64,000 nt of DNA from Cellulomonas sp. PhB143 (GTDB lineage Bacteria; Actinomycetota; Actinomycetes; Actinomycetales; Cellulomonadaceae), in contig NZ_RKIJ01000015.1 in assembly GCF_003752595.1 (NCBI RefSeq), positions 1 through 64,000 on the forward strand, read 5' to 3'. The notes below the pieces were generated by a model. It was not told where the DNA came from, did no database searches, and saw only the letters and a list, made by a program, of their open reading frames with translations. A program made the position numbers and the translations under genes. Positions 30,613 through 39,651 of this stretch are shown here, piece after piece. Numbering within the stretch: the stretch's first letter is position 1; every line of letters begins with the position of its first letter.

Positions 30613-30885
30613 TCAGGCGCGCCGGCTGCGGCCGCGGCCGAAGACCGCGCCGTAGATCGCGAGCACGATGACGGCGCCGATGATGGCGAGCAGCCAGGAC
30701 TTCAGGTCCCAGAACTCCTCGAGCCCGCCGTCGAAGAACTCGCTCCCGATCCAGCCGCCGAGCAGGGCGCCGAGGACGCCGAGGACGAGGGTGAGCAGCA
30801 GGCTGCTCGTCTGCTTGCCGGGAAGGATGGCGCGGGCGATCAGGCCAGCGATCAGACCGAGGATGATGAGGGCGATCCAGCCCAT
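30613..30885 (-). CDS. GlsB/YeaQ/YmgE family membrane protein
   Basis: 90 residues. Two or three helices with the family signature GWIALIILGLIAGLIARAIL, PGKQTSSLLLTLVLGVLGAL and LGGWIGSEFF, then a last helix WLLAIIGAVIVLAIYGAVFG and a basic tail. These small proteins (transglycosylase-associated) are often stress-induced; their function is not established. ATG 30885 is chosen because the conserved MGWI starts there. Confidence 0.92.
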   Translation of the reverse strand: MGWIALIILGLIAGLIARAILPGKQTSSLLLTLVLGVLGALLGGWIGSEFFDGGLEEFWDLKSWLLAIIGAVIVLAIYGAVFGRGRSRRA

Positions 30886-31045
30886 GGAGATGCTCCAGAC
30901 GTGAGTTTTGATGTGACATGACCGCATCGACCGATATGCGGCGCCTGACTGTGACAGCAACCGGATCGGCACGCAAGAGGTCGCGGACGGTACCGTGAGC
31001 ACCATCGGCCGACGGCCGCCCGACCCACGCGCAGCAGGAGGAACC

Positions 31046-31276
31046 ATGGACGCCCCCGAGACCCGCGTCGACGACCGCGTCGACGACCGCGAGCGCGACC
31101 CCGCGAAGGAGTCGACCATGGCGGGCGTCACGAACTTCGTCGTGATGTGCGTCCTGTTCCTCGTCGGTCTCGGCCTGCTGAGCCTCGGCTACTCCGAGGA
31201 GAACGCCTTCATCTTCTTCGGCGGGATCGTCGTGGCGTCGCTCGCCTTCTTCATCCCGATGATGCGCCGGGACTGA
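31046..31276 (+). CDS. Small membrane protein of unknown function
   Basis: 76 residues. An N-terminal acidic/basic segment with a repeat (RVDDRVDD) is followed by two hydrophobic helices (NFVVMCVLFLVGLGLLSLGY and FIFFGGIVVASLAFFIPMM). No family was recognised. ATG 31046 follows the strong ribosome-binding site GCAGGAGGAACC; a GTG at 30995 in frame is less well placed. Divergent from the GlsB-like gene. Confidence 0.8.
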   Translation: MDAPETRVDDRVDDRERDPAKESTMAGVTNFVVMCVLFLVGLGLLSLGYSEENAFIFFGGIVVASLAFFIPMMRRD

Positions 31277-31377
31277 CGCCCCGCGGTCGACGCGGCACGC
31301 TCCGTCCGACATGATCGGCGGGGTCAGAGACGGTCGACGGAGGGGGCGAGTTGCCCCCGCGCGGGTGGAGGTTCCAG

Positions 31378-33135
31378 ATGGCGGCGGGCGCGGCGGGTCG
31401 CGAACGGCCGTCCGGGAGACCCCGCGACCGGCTCGGCCGGCCCACGGGCAAGGACGTCGTCTCCGGCCTGGTGACGGGCCTCTTCTCGATCCCTGAGGGC
31501 ATGGCGTACGCCACGATCGGCGGGTTCGCCGCGCCGATGGGCCTGTGGTCCGGGGTGGTGCCGACCGTCGTCGGCTCCGTCTTCTCGCGGACCGTCCTCA
31601 TGGTCACGACCCTGACCAGCGCGATCGCGCTCTCCGCGACGAGCATCCTGTCCGACGCCGGACTGCAGCCCGACGACGTCGGCGCCGTCGCGACGCTCAC
31701 CGTCCTGGTCGGGGTCGCGATGCTCGCGCTCGGCCTGCTCCGCCTCGGCTCGGTCATGTCGTTCGTCTCCACCGCCGTGATGACCGGCTTCACCGCCGGG
31801 ATCGCGGTGCAGATCGTCGCCGGCGTGGTCAAGGACGCCACCGGGTACACCCCCGAGCGCAGCAACACGCTCGCCAAGCTCGTCGAGGCGGTCGCGCACG
31901 TCGGCTCCTGGGACCCGTGGGCGGTGGGGGTCGCGGGAGCCACCGTGCTCGTCTGGCTGGTGATCGGTCGCGTACGCAGGCTGCGCTCGACGGCGACGCT
32001 GGTCGCGCTCGTCGTCGTCACCGTCGTCGTCGCGGTCGCGCACGTCGACGTCGAGCTGGTCTCCGACATCGCCGCCGTGCCGCGCTCGCTGCCGCCGTTC
32101 TCCCTGCCCGACCTCTCCGCGGTGCCCGCGCTCGCGACCGGCGCCGTCGCCATCGCGCTCGTCGCCCTGGCCCAGGCGGCCGGGATCGGGGCGGCCGTGC
32201 CGAACCCGGACGGCTCGCGCTCGGACGCGTCGAAGGACTTCACCGCCCAGGGGCTGGCGAACGTCGCGGGCGGCTTCTTCTCCGCGCTGCCGACCGGCGG
32301 CTCGCTCTCGCGCACCGGGATCGCGACGAGCAGCGGCGCGCGCACCCGGTGGGCCGGGATCTTCGCCGGCGTCTGGCTCCTGCTGCTGGTCGTGACCCTC
32401 GGGCCGCTCGCCTCCGCGATCCCCATGCCGGTGATCGGCGGGCTGCTGCTCGTCATCGGCGGCGAGCTCGTCGTCGGGCGCTGGCCGGACATCCGGCTCG
32501 TGTGGCGGACGGCGCCCCTGTCCGCCGTGGCGATGGTCGTCACGTTCCTGGCCACCACGCAGCTGCCCCTGCAGGTCGCGATCTTCTGCGGCGCCGGTAT
32601 CTCGATCCTGCTCTACGCCGTGCAGTCGGCGCGCCAGGGGCGGCTCGTGCAGCTCGTGCGCACGGGCGACGGCGACTGGGCGGTCGCCGACGCGCCCGCG
32701 ACCCTGCCCAGCGGGCGCACGACGGTGCTGCACTACACGGGCGCCGGCTTCTTCGCCGAGGTGAACCGGCTCGAGGAGGAGTGGCCGGCGACCACCGACG
32801 TCGAGGACGCGGCGCTGGTCATCTCCCTCCGGGCCTCCGCGGGGGTGCCGTCCGCGACGTTCCTCAAGTCGTTGGACCGGATGCTCACGCGCTGGCACGA
32901 CCAGGGGGTCACCGTCGTGCTGTGCGGGGTTCCGGACGCCCTGCAGCGCCGCCTCGTCGAGGACGGCACGCTCGACCGGCTCGCCGCCTCGGTGCTGCCG
33001 ACCGGCCCCGCCATCCTCGGCCCGATCCGCGAAGCGTACGAGCTGGCGGAGTCGCGCCGCACGCGCTCCGCGGGCGACGGGGCCGCGGGTAACGGGGCCG
33101 CGAGCACGGGGTCCCCGCCGGATCGCGAGAGCTGA
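31378..33135 (+). CDS. SulP-family anion transporter with STAS domain
   Basis: 585 residues. The SulP signature region is near the N-terminus (KDVVSGLVTGLFSIPEGMAY, then FAAPMGLWSGVVPTVVGSVF). About 10-12 helices follow, including NVAGGFFSALPTGGSLSRTG (the conserved SulP loop). A C-terminal STAS domain covers about residues 440-555 (TTVLHYTGAGFFAEVNRLEE, VVLCGVPDALQRRLVEDG). SulP proteins move sulfate, bicarbonate or other anions; which one is not evident. ATG 31378 is preceded by GGGTGGAGG; a TTG at 31351 is possible. Its stop lies inside a large hairpin. Confidence 0.92.
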   Translation: MAAGAAGRERPSGRPRDRLGRPTGKDVVSGLVTGLFSIPEGMAYATIGGFAAPMGLWSGVVPTVVGSVFSRTVLMVTTLTSAIALSATSILSDAGLQPDDVGAVATLTVLVGVAMLALGLLRLGSVMSFVSTAVMTGFTAGIAVQIVAGVVKDATGYTPERSNTLAKLVEAVAHVGSWDPWAVGVAGATVLVWLVIGRVRRLRSTATLVALVVVTVVVAVAHVDVELVSDIAAVPRSLPPFSLPDLSAVPALATGAVAIALVALAQAAGIGAAVPNPDGSRSDASKDFTAQGLANVAGGFFSALPTGGSLSRTGIATSSGARTRWAGIFAGVWLLLLVVTLGPLASAIPMPVIGGLLLVIGGELVVGRWPDIRLVWRTAPLSAVAMVVTFLATTQLPLQVAIFCGAGISILLYAVQSARQGRLVQLVRTGDGDWAVADAPATLPSGRTTVLHYTGAGFFAEVNRLEEEWPATTDVEDAALVISLRASAGVPSATFLKSLDRMLTRWHDQGVTVVLCGVPDALQRRLVEDGTLDRLAASVLPTGPAILGPIREAYELAESRRTRSAGDGAAGNGAASTGSPPDRES

Positions 33136-33156
33136 TCCGGCGAGAACCCCGTGCTC
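33102..33156. terminator. Large bidirectional hairpin over the SulP stop codon
   Basis: gagcacggggt (33102-33112) pairs with accccgtgctc (33146-33156), and inside it cgccggatc (33116-33124) pairs with gatccggcg (33134-33142). The SulP TGA (33133-33135) lies at the base of the inner loop. It sits between the convergent SulP and metE genes and could terminate both. Confidence 0.75.
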
Positions 33157-33204
33157 GGCGCGAGGGCGGGGGAGGGCGGCGGAGGGCAGGAGCGGAGCGG
33201 CGGG

Positions 33205-35670
33205 TCAGAGCCCCGCGCGCACCGTCCGCGCCGCCGCCACGAGGTTCTCCAGCGCCGGCACCGTCTCCGCGTAGCCGCGGGTCTTGAGCCCGCAGTCCGG
33301 GTTCGCCCACACGACGCGGGGGTCGATCGAGGTGACCGCGAGGCCGAGCAGCTCGGTCACCTCGTCCGTCGACGGCACCCGGGGGCTGTGGATGTCGTAG
33401 ACCCCCGGGCCGATGCCGCGGGCGAACCCGACGGCCTCGAGCTCCGGCACGATCTCCATGCGCGAGCGCGCCGCCTCGACGGACGTCACGTCCGCGTCCA
33501 GCGCGTCGATCGCGCCGATCACCTCGCCGAACTCCGAGTAGCACAGGTGCGTGTGCACCTGCGTGGCCGGCCCCACGCCCGACGTCGCGAGCCGGAACGA
33601 GCCGACCGACCAGTCGAGGTAGGCGTCCTGGTCCGCGCGGCGCAGCGGCAGCAGCTCGCGCAGCGCGGGCTCGTCGACCTGGATGACGCCGATCCCGGCG
33701 GCCTCGAGGTCCGCCAGCTCGTCGCGCAGGGCGAGGCCGACCTGGTTCGCGGTGTCGCCGAGCGGCTGGTCGTCGCGCACGAACGACCATGCGAGGATCG
33801 TCACCGGTCCGGTGAGCATGCCCTTGACCGGCTTGTCGGTCAGGGAGGCCGTGAACCGCGTCCACCCGACCGTCATCGGCTCCGGGCGCACGACGTCGCC
33901 CCACAGGATCGGCGGGCGCACGCAGCGCGAGCCGTACGACTGGACCCAGCCGTTCGCCGTCGTCGCGAAGCCGTCGAGCAGCTCGGCGAAGTACTGCACC
34001 ATGTCGTTGCGCTCCGGCTCGCCGTGCACCAGCACGTCGAGGCCGATCCGCTCCTGGAGCTCGACGACCCGGCGGATCTCCGCCTCCATCGCGGCGGCGT
34101 AGTCGGCGTCGGCCAGGGCGCCGCGCGCGTGCTGGGCCCGGGCCCGGCGCACGTCGGCGGTCTGCGGGAACGAGCCGATCGTCGTCGTCGGCAGCGGGGG
34201 CAGGTCGAGGGCCGCGCGCTGGGCGGCGACGCGCTCCGCGACGGGCCCCCGCGAGAAGTCCGCGGCGCTCAGCGCGGCCGCGCGCTCACGCACCGCGGGG
34301 ACGACGACGCCCGCGGCGGCCGCCCGGGAGGCCACGGCCTCGGACGACGCGGCCAGCTGCTCGGCGACGGCCTCGCGGCCCTCGGCGAGCCCGCGGGCCA
34401 GCACCGCGACCTCCCCGACCTTCTGGTCGGCGAACGCGAGCCACTCCCGCAGCCGCGGGTAGAGCTTGCGCCGCGCCGCCCCCGGCGTGGGCGCCTCGCC
34501 GACCGGCAGGTACTCCTCGTCGTCGGCGTCGTGCGGCACGTGCAGCAGCGAGGTCGACGTGCCGACGGCCAGCGCGCCCGCGCCGAGCCCGTCCGGTCCG
34601 GCGAGCGTCTCCACCGCGGACAGCTTCTCGGCGAGGTCGCCGCGCCAGACGTTGTGGCCGTCGACGACGCCCGCGACCACGGTCTTGCGGGCGAGCCCGG
34701 GGTAGGTGGCCGCGCCGGCGCCGTCGGGCAGGTCGCCCTTGACGAGGTCGAGGGCGAGGGCCTCGACGTCGGTGGCCGCGAGCAGCGCGAGCGCGTCGCT
34801 CTCTGCCGTGACCAGGCCGCCGAACGGCGCCGCCAGCAGGATCCGCGGGCGCTCGGGCACGACGTCGAGCGCGTCGTCGGGCGACGCGGGGGCGAGCTCG
34901 GTCGCCAGCGCCCGGTACGCGCGCTCGATCGCGGCGTGCACGCGCTCGACCGGCACGTCCACCGAGTCCGACACGAGCACGGGCTCGTCGAGCTGGACCC
35001 ACGGCGCGCCGACGGCCGCCAGCGCCCGCAGCAGCTCGGCGTAGGCGGCGACGACGTCGTCCAGGCGGTCGAGGGGGACGAAGTCGTCGTCGGGCGCCAC
35101 GGCCTGCTCGCGCTTGGCGAGGGCGAGGAACGTCACCGGCCCGACGAGGACGGGGCGCGTGGTCACGCCCGCCTCCAGGGCCTCGGTGAACTCGCGCACG
35201 ACGCGGTGGTCGGCGAAGGAGACGGGCGTCGTCGGGCCGATCTCGGGGACCAGGTAGTGGTAGTTGGTGTCGAACCACTTGGTCATCTCGAGCGGGGCGT
35301 CGCCGCCACGGCCGCGCGCCACGGTGAAGTAGCCGGCCGGGTCGAGCGAGCCGTCGTCCGGGTCGATCAGGTCGCGGAACCGCTCGGGGACGGCGCCCAG
35401 CATCGCGACGACGTCGAGCACCTGGTCGTAGTAGGAGAACGACGCCGGCACCGAGCCGTCGTCCGGGTTCAGGCCGAGCGCCACGAGGCGGCGCACGGTG
35501 TCGCGGCGCAGGGCGGCGGCGGCCACCTCGAGGTCGACGGCGTCGCTCTCGCCGGCCCAGAAGGACTCGACGGCCTTCTTGAGCTCGCGCCGCCGGCCGA
35601 TGCGGGGGTAGCCGAGGATCGTGCCGCCGGGAAAGGCGGCGGGGTTCGGGGTGCTGGTCTGGGCAGTCAT
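33205..35670 (-). CDS. metE: Cobalamin-independent methionine synthase
   Basis: 821 residues. It makes methionine from homocysteine with a methyl group from 5-methyltetrahydropteroyl-polyglutamate. N-terminal [20 protein letters not shown]. The catalytic C-terminal domain has [21 protein letters not shown], and zinc ligands in the HTHLCYSEF segment and the final [13 protein letters not shown]. Slightly longer than the usual 750-780 residues, partly through an Ala-rich mid-section. ATG 35670 overlaps the metF stop by four bases, so metF and metE are translated together under the upstream SAM-type leader. Confidence 0.96.
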   Translation of the reverse strand: MTAQTSTPNPAAFPGGTILGYPRIGRRRELKKAVESFWAGESDAVDLEVAAAALRRDTVRRLVALGLNPDDGSVPASFSYYDQVLDVVAMLGAVPERFRDLIDPDDGSLDPAGYFTVARGRGGDAPLEMTKWFDTNYHYLVPEIGPTTPVSFADHRVVREFTEALEAGVTTRPVLVGPVTFLALAKREQAVAPDDDFVPLDRLDDVVAAYAELLRALAAVGAPWVQLDEPVLVSDSVDVPVERVHAAIERAYRALATELAPASPDDALDVVPERPRILLAAPFGGLVTAESDALALLAATDVEALALDLVKGDLPDGAGAATYPGLARKTVVAGVVDGHNVWRGDLAEKLSAVETLAGPDGLGAGALAVGTSTSLLHVPHDADDEEYLPVGEAPTPGAARRKLYPRLREWLAFADQKVGEVAVLARGLAEGREAVAEQLAASSEAVASRAAAAGVVVPAVRERAAALSAADFSRGPVAERVAAQRAALDLPPLPTTTIGSFPQTADVRRARAQHARGALADADYAAAMEAEIRRVVELQERIGLDVLVHGEPERNDMVQYFAELLDGFATTANGWVQSYGSRCVRPPILWGDVVRPEPMTVGWTRFTASLTDKPVKGMLTGPVTILAWSFVRDDQPLGDTANQVGLALRDELADLEAAGIGVIQVDEPALRELLPLRRADQDAYLDWSVGSFRLATSGVGPATQVHTHLCYSEFGEVIGAIDALDADVTSVEAARSRMEIVPELEAVGFARGIGPGVYDIHSPRVPSTDEVTELLGLAVTSIDPRVVWANPDCGLKTRGYAETVPALENLVAAARTVRAGL

Positions 35671-36674
35671 CGTCTGAGTCCTTCTGCGGTATCGGGTGCA
35701 GGAGTGGTCCGACCGATGACCCACGGCCCGCTGGCCAGGTCGGGAGCGGTGCTCCCGCCGCCGAGGTGGACACCCTCGAGCAGGTCAAGTGCGGCTTCGT
35801 GCTTGTTGAACGTGTACACGTGGATCCCGGGAGCGCCCGCGTCGAGCACCTCCTGGGCGAGCTCCACGGACCGCCGGACGCCGAGCGCGTGCCGCGCGGC
35901 GTCGTCGTCCGCCGCGGCCTCGAGCTCCGCGACGATCGTCCGGGGGGCCGGGACGCCCATGAGCTCCTCGACGCGGCGCAGGCGCCGCGGCTCGGTCATG
36001 GGCAGGATGCCCGCGAGGATCGGGATCGTGACCCCGGCGTCGCGGGCCTGCTCGACGAAGCCCGTGTACGCGGCGGCCTCGTAGAACAGCTGGGTGATCG
36101 CGAAGTCGGCGCCGGCCTGCTGCTTCTGCAGCAGGCGGGCGACCTCCTGCTCGCGCGTGGTGCCGGCGTCGCGGTTCCCCTCGGGGAACGTGGCGACGGC
36201 GATCGTCAGGGGGCGCGCGGCCCCCCGCAGGGCGGTGCTGGCGCTCGCGGCGCAGCGCTCCGCCTCGACCCGCCGGAGCAGGTCGACGAGCTCGATGCTG
36301 GAGCCGACGCCGTCCGCGGCCGGCTGCCAGTCGGGCTGGTCCTTGGGCGGGTCCCCGCGCAGCGCGAGGAAGCTCCGCACGCCCTCGTCGAGGAAGTCGC
36401 CGATCACGTCGGTCACGTCCTCCTCGGAGGCGCCCACGCACGTCAGGTGGGCGATGGGCAGCACCGGGGTGTCGCGCAGCAGGCGGCCGACGACGGTGCG
36501 CGCCGTCGTGCGGTCGTTGCCCGCAGCGCCGTAGGTGACGGACACGAAGTCGGGGCGCACGGCGACGAGCCGCCGAGCGGTCTCCCAGAACTTCGGTGCC
36601 GCGTCGGGGTTGCGCGGGGGCATGAGCTCGAACGAGACGGTGGGGCGGTGCCCGGTGCCGACGGTGACGGTCAT
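35667..36674 (-). CDS. metF: Methylenetetrahydrofolate reductase
   Basis: 335 residues. It reduces 5,10-methylene-THF to 5-methyl-THF using a flavin, supplying MetE. The TIM-barrel signatures [54 protein letters not shown] and [12 protein letters not shown] are all present. The start is ATG 36674; an upstream in-frame extension runs into the riboswitch and palindromic copy 4 and is not coding. It is the first gene of the metFE operon. Confidence 0.96.
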   Translation of the reverse strand: MTVTVGTGHRPTVSFELMPPRNPDAAPKFWETARRLVAVRPDFVSVTYGAAGNDRTTARTVVGRLLRDTPVLPIAHLTCVGASEEDVTDVIGDFLDEGVRSFLALRGDPPKDQPDWQPAADGVGSSIELVDLLRRVEAERCAASASTALRGAARPLTIAVATFPEGNRDAGTTREQEVARLLQKQQAGADFAITQLFYEAAAYTGFVEQARDAGVTIPILAGILPMTEPRRLRRVEELMGVPAPRTIVAELEAAADDDAARHALGVRRSVELAQEVLDAGAPGIHVYTFNKHEAALDLLEGVHLGGGSTAPDLASGPWVIGRTTPAPDTAEGLRR

Positions 36675-36720
36675 CGGACGGGTCCGGGGGTGCACGTGCA
36701 GGATGCCTCGGGATGCATGA

Positions 36721-36815
36721 ATCTCTCCATCGAACCTGGCTGTAGCACCCTGACCCTCGGGAGGCTTCCGTCGGTGGGGTTGCTGCGGTGTCGTCGAGCC
36801 AGGACTCTCGACCGC
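36721..36815 (-). promoter_or_regulatory. Probable SAM-type riboswitch upstream of metFE
   Basis: Read on the minus strand the leader contains gagagtcctggctcgacgac, then accgcagcaacccc, and after a variable stem agggtgctacagcc and aggttcgatgg. These match, in order, the conserved S-box blocks GAG-nn-CTGGC-cGAtGA, CGGCAACC and AGGTGCTAAnTCC. They lie immediately before metF. SAM riboswitches shut off methionine genes when SAM is abundant. The core deviates (gcagcaacc, ctacagcc), so it could be a SAM-I/IV variant. It does not look like a cobalamin riboswitch. Confidence 0.6.
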
Positions 36816-36893
36816 TCTGGATGGTGTGTCCGTCCACGGTACGGCGTGCCCAGGATCCGGGCCAACCACCATCCGATCCCTGAGACGCCCCGT

Positions 36894-36959
36894 CCGCCGA
36901 GATGTCGAATTCCGCCCCTGATTCTTCGAATCCAGGGGCGGAATTCGACATCTCGGCGG
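36894..36959. repeat. Palindromic element, copy 4
   Basis: 66 bp with perfect 27-bp arms (beginning ccgccgagatgtcgaattc, then cgcccctg) around a 12-nt loop that itself contains a small repeat, gattc-ttc-gaatc. It lies 19 bp after the DNA ligase stop and upstream of the metF leader, so here it separates two genes on the same strand. A terminator role for the ligase is possible. Confidence 0.95.
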
Positions 36960-36978
36960 GATGGGTGGACCGGGACGG

Positions 36979-38511
36979 TCAGGCGCCGGCGGCGAGGGCA
37001 CGCACCGTCTCGAGGGTGTCGGCCTCGCTCGCGTCCTTGTCGTCGCGGTAGCGCAGCACGCGGGCGAAGCGCAGCGCCATCCCGCCGGGGTAGCGCGTGG
37101 AGCGCTGCACGCCGTCGAAGGCGATCTCCACCACCTGCTCCGGCCGCACGGTCACGAGCCAGCCGTCGTCGGAGACCTCGAGCTCGCGGAACCGCTCCGT
37201 CTGCCACGCGAGCATCTCGTCGGTCATGCCCTTGAACGTCTTGCCGAGCATGACGAACCCGCCGGTGGCGGGGTCGCGGGCACCCAGGTGGATGTTCGAC
37301 AGCAGGCCCTCGCGGCGCCCGGACCCGCGCTCGACGGCCAGCACGACGAGGTCGAGCGTGTGCCGCGGCTTGACCTTCACCCAGCCGGCGCCGCGGCGCC
37401 CCGCGGCGTAGGGCGCATCGAGCGCCTTGAGGACCAGGCCCTCCTGGCCCGCGGCGACGGTGTCGGCGAAGAACCGCTCGAGCTCGCCGACGTCCGCGGA
37501 CACCAGCCGCGACACCACGGCCTCCGGCGGCAGCACCCGGTCCAGCACCTCGAGGCGCTCCGCCGCCGGTGCGTCGACGAGATCGGTGCCGTCGTGGTGG
37601 AGCACGTCGAAGAAGCGCACGCTGAGGGGCACGGCGGCGCTCCCCGCCTCCGCGTCGTGGCTGCCCGTGCGCGCCGCGGTCTCCTGGAACGGGCGGGCGC
37701 GCCCGGCGTCGTCGAGCGCGATCGCCTCGCCGTCGAGCACCACCGCGCGCACGTCCAGGGAGCGGACGACCGCGACGACCTCGGGCAGCCGCTCGGTGAC
37801 GTCGTCGAGCGACCGGGTGAACACGACCACGTCGTCCCCGCTGCGGTGCACCTGCACCCGGATGCCGTCGAGCTTGGTGTCGGCCGCGACGGCGGCGCCG
37901 TCGAAGCGCTCGAGCGCCGCGGCGACGTCGGGCGCCGACGCCGCGAGCATGGGCCGCACCGGCCGTCCGGGCTCGAGCCGGAACGCGTCGAGGGCGCCCG
38001 CGCCCCCGGCGAGAGCGGCGCGGGCGATCGGGCCGGTGAGGGCGCTGAACATGGCGGCGCGCCGCACCGCGGCGACCGGCACCCTGGCGGCCTCGGCGAT
38101 CGCATCGAGCAGCAGCGAGTCCAGCGCCCCCTGCCGCAGCTCGCCCAGCACCAGGCGGCGGACGAAGTCCTGCTCCTCGGCTGTGGCGCGGGCGAACAGC
38201 TCGTCGACGGACGCCCGGCGCGCGGCCTGGGAGCCCGTCCCGGCGAGCCGTTCGAGGTGCGCGAGCGCGGCGTCGACGTCCTGGGGGCTCAGCGACGCCC
38301 CGGCGGCCGGCGGCGGCAACGACCCCAGGGTGCGCCAGCCGAGCCCGGTGCGGCGCTGGCGCGGACGCCCCGACAGGAACGCCGCGACGATCTCGACCTC
38401 GGCGCCCGGGTCCGCGGCGCGCAGGGCGTCCGAGAGCAGCTCGCGCTTGCGCAGCCGCGAGCGCGTCGCGGCGACGGCGGCGTGCGTGGTGACCAGCTCG
38501 GCGAGGAGCAC
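36979..38511 (-). CDS. ATP-dependent DNA ligase (LigB-like)
   Basis: 510 residues. The N-terminal DNA-binding domain covers about 1-180 (LLAELVTTHAAVAATRSRLR, LGELRQGALDSLLLDAIAE). The adenylation domain has nucleophile lysine 213 in ADTKLDGIRVQVHR, followed by VLDGEAIALDD and EGLVLKALDAPYAAGRRGAG, and VKVKPRHTLDLVVL (motif V). An OB-fold domain follows to the end. This is the plan and size of mycobacterial LigB, an auxiliary ATP-dependent ligase beside the NAD-dependent LigA. GTG 38511 fits the usual family N-terminus; the longer frame upstream overlaps the promoter region of the galactoside locus. Confidence 0.93.
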   Translation of the reverse strand: MLLAELVTTHAAVAATRSRLRKRELLSDALRAADPGAEVEIVAAFLSGRPRQRRTGLGWRTLGSLPPPAAGASLSPQDVDAALAHLERLAGTGSQAARRASVDELFARATAEEQDFVRRLVLGELRQGALDSLLLDAIAEAARVPVAAVRRAAMFSALTGPIARAALAGGAGALDAFRLEPGRPVRPMLAASAPDVAAALERFDGAAVAADTKLDGIRVQVHRSGDDVVVFTRSLDDVTERLPEVVAVVRSLDVRAVVLDGEAIALDDAGRARPFQETAARTGSHDAEAGSAAVPLSVRFFDVLHHDGTDLVDAPAAERLEVLDRVLPPEAVVSRLVSADVGELERFFADTVAAGQEGLVLKALDAPYAAGRRGAGWVKVKPRHTLDLVVLAVERGSGRREGLLSNIHLGARDPATGGFVMLGKTFKGMTDEMLAWQTERFRELEVSDDGWLVTVRPEQVVEIAFDGVQRSTRYPGGMALRFARVLRYRDDKDASEADTLETVRALAAGA

Positions 38512-38593
38512 GCGTCGATCGTCCCACCCGCTCCCGACGCTGTCGCGCGCCTCGGCGCGGGATCGTGCCCGACGCGGTTCGGCGCCGGGGGCG

Positions 38594-38622
38594 TTGACAG
38601 GCCCGGGCGGGGGTGCCAAGAT
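38594..38622 (+). promoter_or_regulatory. Sigma70-type promoter of the galactoside locus
   Basis: A perfect -35 TTGACA (38594-38599) and a -10 CAAGAT (38617-38622) are separated by 17 bp. The predicted start is near 38629, directly followed by two palindromic operators, so a repressor bound there would block initiation. Confidence 0.7.
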
Positions 38623-38633
38623 CCTTCGACAGC

Positions 38634-38667
38634 GGATGTTTACGTAAACAGTTCACGTGAACATCCG
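38634..38667 (+). promoter_or_regulatory. Nested LacI-type operators
   Basis: TGTTTACGTAAACA (38637-38650) and GTTCACGTGAAC (38651-38662) are two perfect palindromes side by side. The outer sequences ggatgttt(acgt) and (acgtg)aacatcc also form a larger inverted repeat enclosing both. Central CG and flanking A/T arms are typical of LacI-family sites. The likely regulator is the LacI protein encoded at 46090-47169 in this locus. Confidence 0.72.
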
Positions 38668-38708
38668 GGTCGGAACGGGCCGGCCGAAGCCATGGAGGGC
38701 GGAGCACG

Positions 38709-39647
38709 ATGACGACGACGTCCATCACCACCGGTCGCGGGCTCGCCGGCCAGCCCCCGCCACGGGGGGTGCGGACCCGGCGCACGCGTCGGTCCTGGAC
38801 GGGCTGGAAGTTCGTCGGGCCGTTCATGGCGGTCTTCACGCTGGTGTTCCTCGCGCCGATCGCCTACTCGGTCTACCTCAGCCTGTTCCGCACCCAGCTC
38901 GTGGGCGGGACGACGTTCGTCGGGCTCGACAACTACGTCGCGGCCTTTCAGGACCCGCAGTTCTGGTCCGGCGTCGCGCGGGTCGGCCTCTTCCTGCTGA
39001 TCCAGGTGCCGATCATGCTCGGGATCGCGCTGCTCGTGGCCCTCGCGATCGACTCCGGGCGGCTGTACGGCAAGAACTTCTTCCGCATCTCGATCTTCAT
39101 GCCCTACGCGGTGCCGGGCGTGGTCGCGGCGCTGATGTGGGGGTTCATGTACGGGACGCGGTTCGGCCTCATCGGCAACATCAACGACGCGTTCGGCACG
39201 AGCATCCCCGACCCGATCACGTCGAGCTTCGTGCTCGCCGCGATCGGCAACATCGTCACGTGGGAGTTCGTCGGCTACAACATGCTGATCTTCTTCGCCG
39301 CGCTGCGCGTGGTGCCGCACTCGCTGTACGAGGCGGCCGAGATCGACGGCGCGGGCCAGTGGCGCATCATCACCGCCATCAAGATCCCCGCGATCCGCGG
39401 GGCGCTGGTCATCGCGACGATCTTCTCGATCATCGGCAGCTTCCAGCTCTTCAACGAGCCGAGCATCCTGCAGAGCCTGTCCCCGAACTACATCACGACG
39501 TACTTCACCCCGAACCTGTACGCCTACTCGCTGTCCTTCTCGGGCCAGCAGTACAACTACGCCGCCACCGTCGCGATCATCATGGGGCTCCTCACGATGC
39601 TGGTGGCGTACGTCGTGCAGCTGCGCGGTATGCGCAAGGAGGCATGA
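38709..39647 (+). CDS. Carbohydrate ABC transporter permease (MalF type)
   Basis: 312 residues, six membrane helices. First helix GPFMAVFTLVFLAPIAYSVY; periplasmic loop NYVAAFQDPQFWSGVARVGL; the EAA loop that docks the ATPase is EAAEIDGAGQWRIITAIKIP (about 200-220). It imports sugars with the second permease and the lipoprotein that follow. No ATPase gene is present, so a shared MsiK-type ATPase encoded elsewhere is presumably used, as is usual in actinobacteria. First gene of the galactoside locus, behind the operator site. Confidence 0.95.
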   Translation: MTTTSITTGRGLAGQPPPRGVRTRRTRRSWTGWKFVGPFMAVFTLVFLAPIAYSVYLSLFRTQLVGGTTFVGLDNYVAAFQDPQFWSGVARVGLFLLIQVPIMLGIALLVALAIDSGRLYGKNFFRISIFMPYAVPGVVAALMWGFMYGTRFGLIGNINDAFGTSIPDPITSSFVLAAIGNIVTWEFVGYNMLIFFAALRVVPHSLYEAAEIDGAGQWRIITAIKIPAIRGALVIATIFSIIGSFQLFNEPSILQSLSPNYITTYFTPNLYAYSLSFSGQQYNYAATVAIIMGLLTMLVAYVVQLRGMRKEA

Positions 39648-39651
39648 ACCG

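Noticed and set aside
28274-31312. A minus-strand open frame of about 1000 codons across MFS, PhzF and other genes
   Set aside because: It runs through three real genes in another frame and its product is Arg/Pro/Ala-rich without family motifs.
36675-36900. A cobalamin riboswitch before metE/metF
   Set aside because: The B12-box and the conserved GGTG/CCCGC blocks are missing; the blocks present fit SAM-type leaders, and MetE does not use cobalamin.
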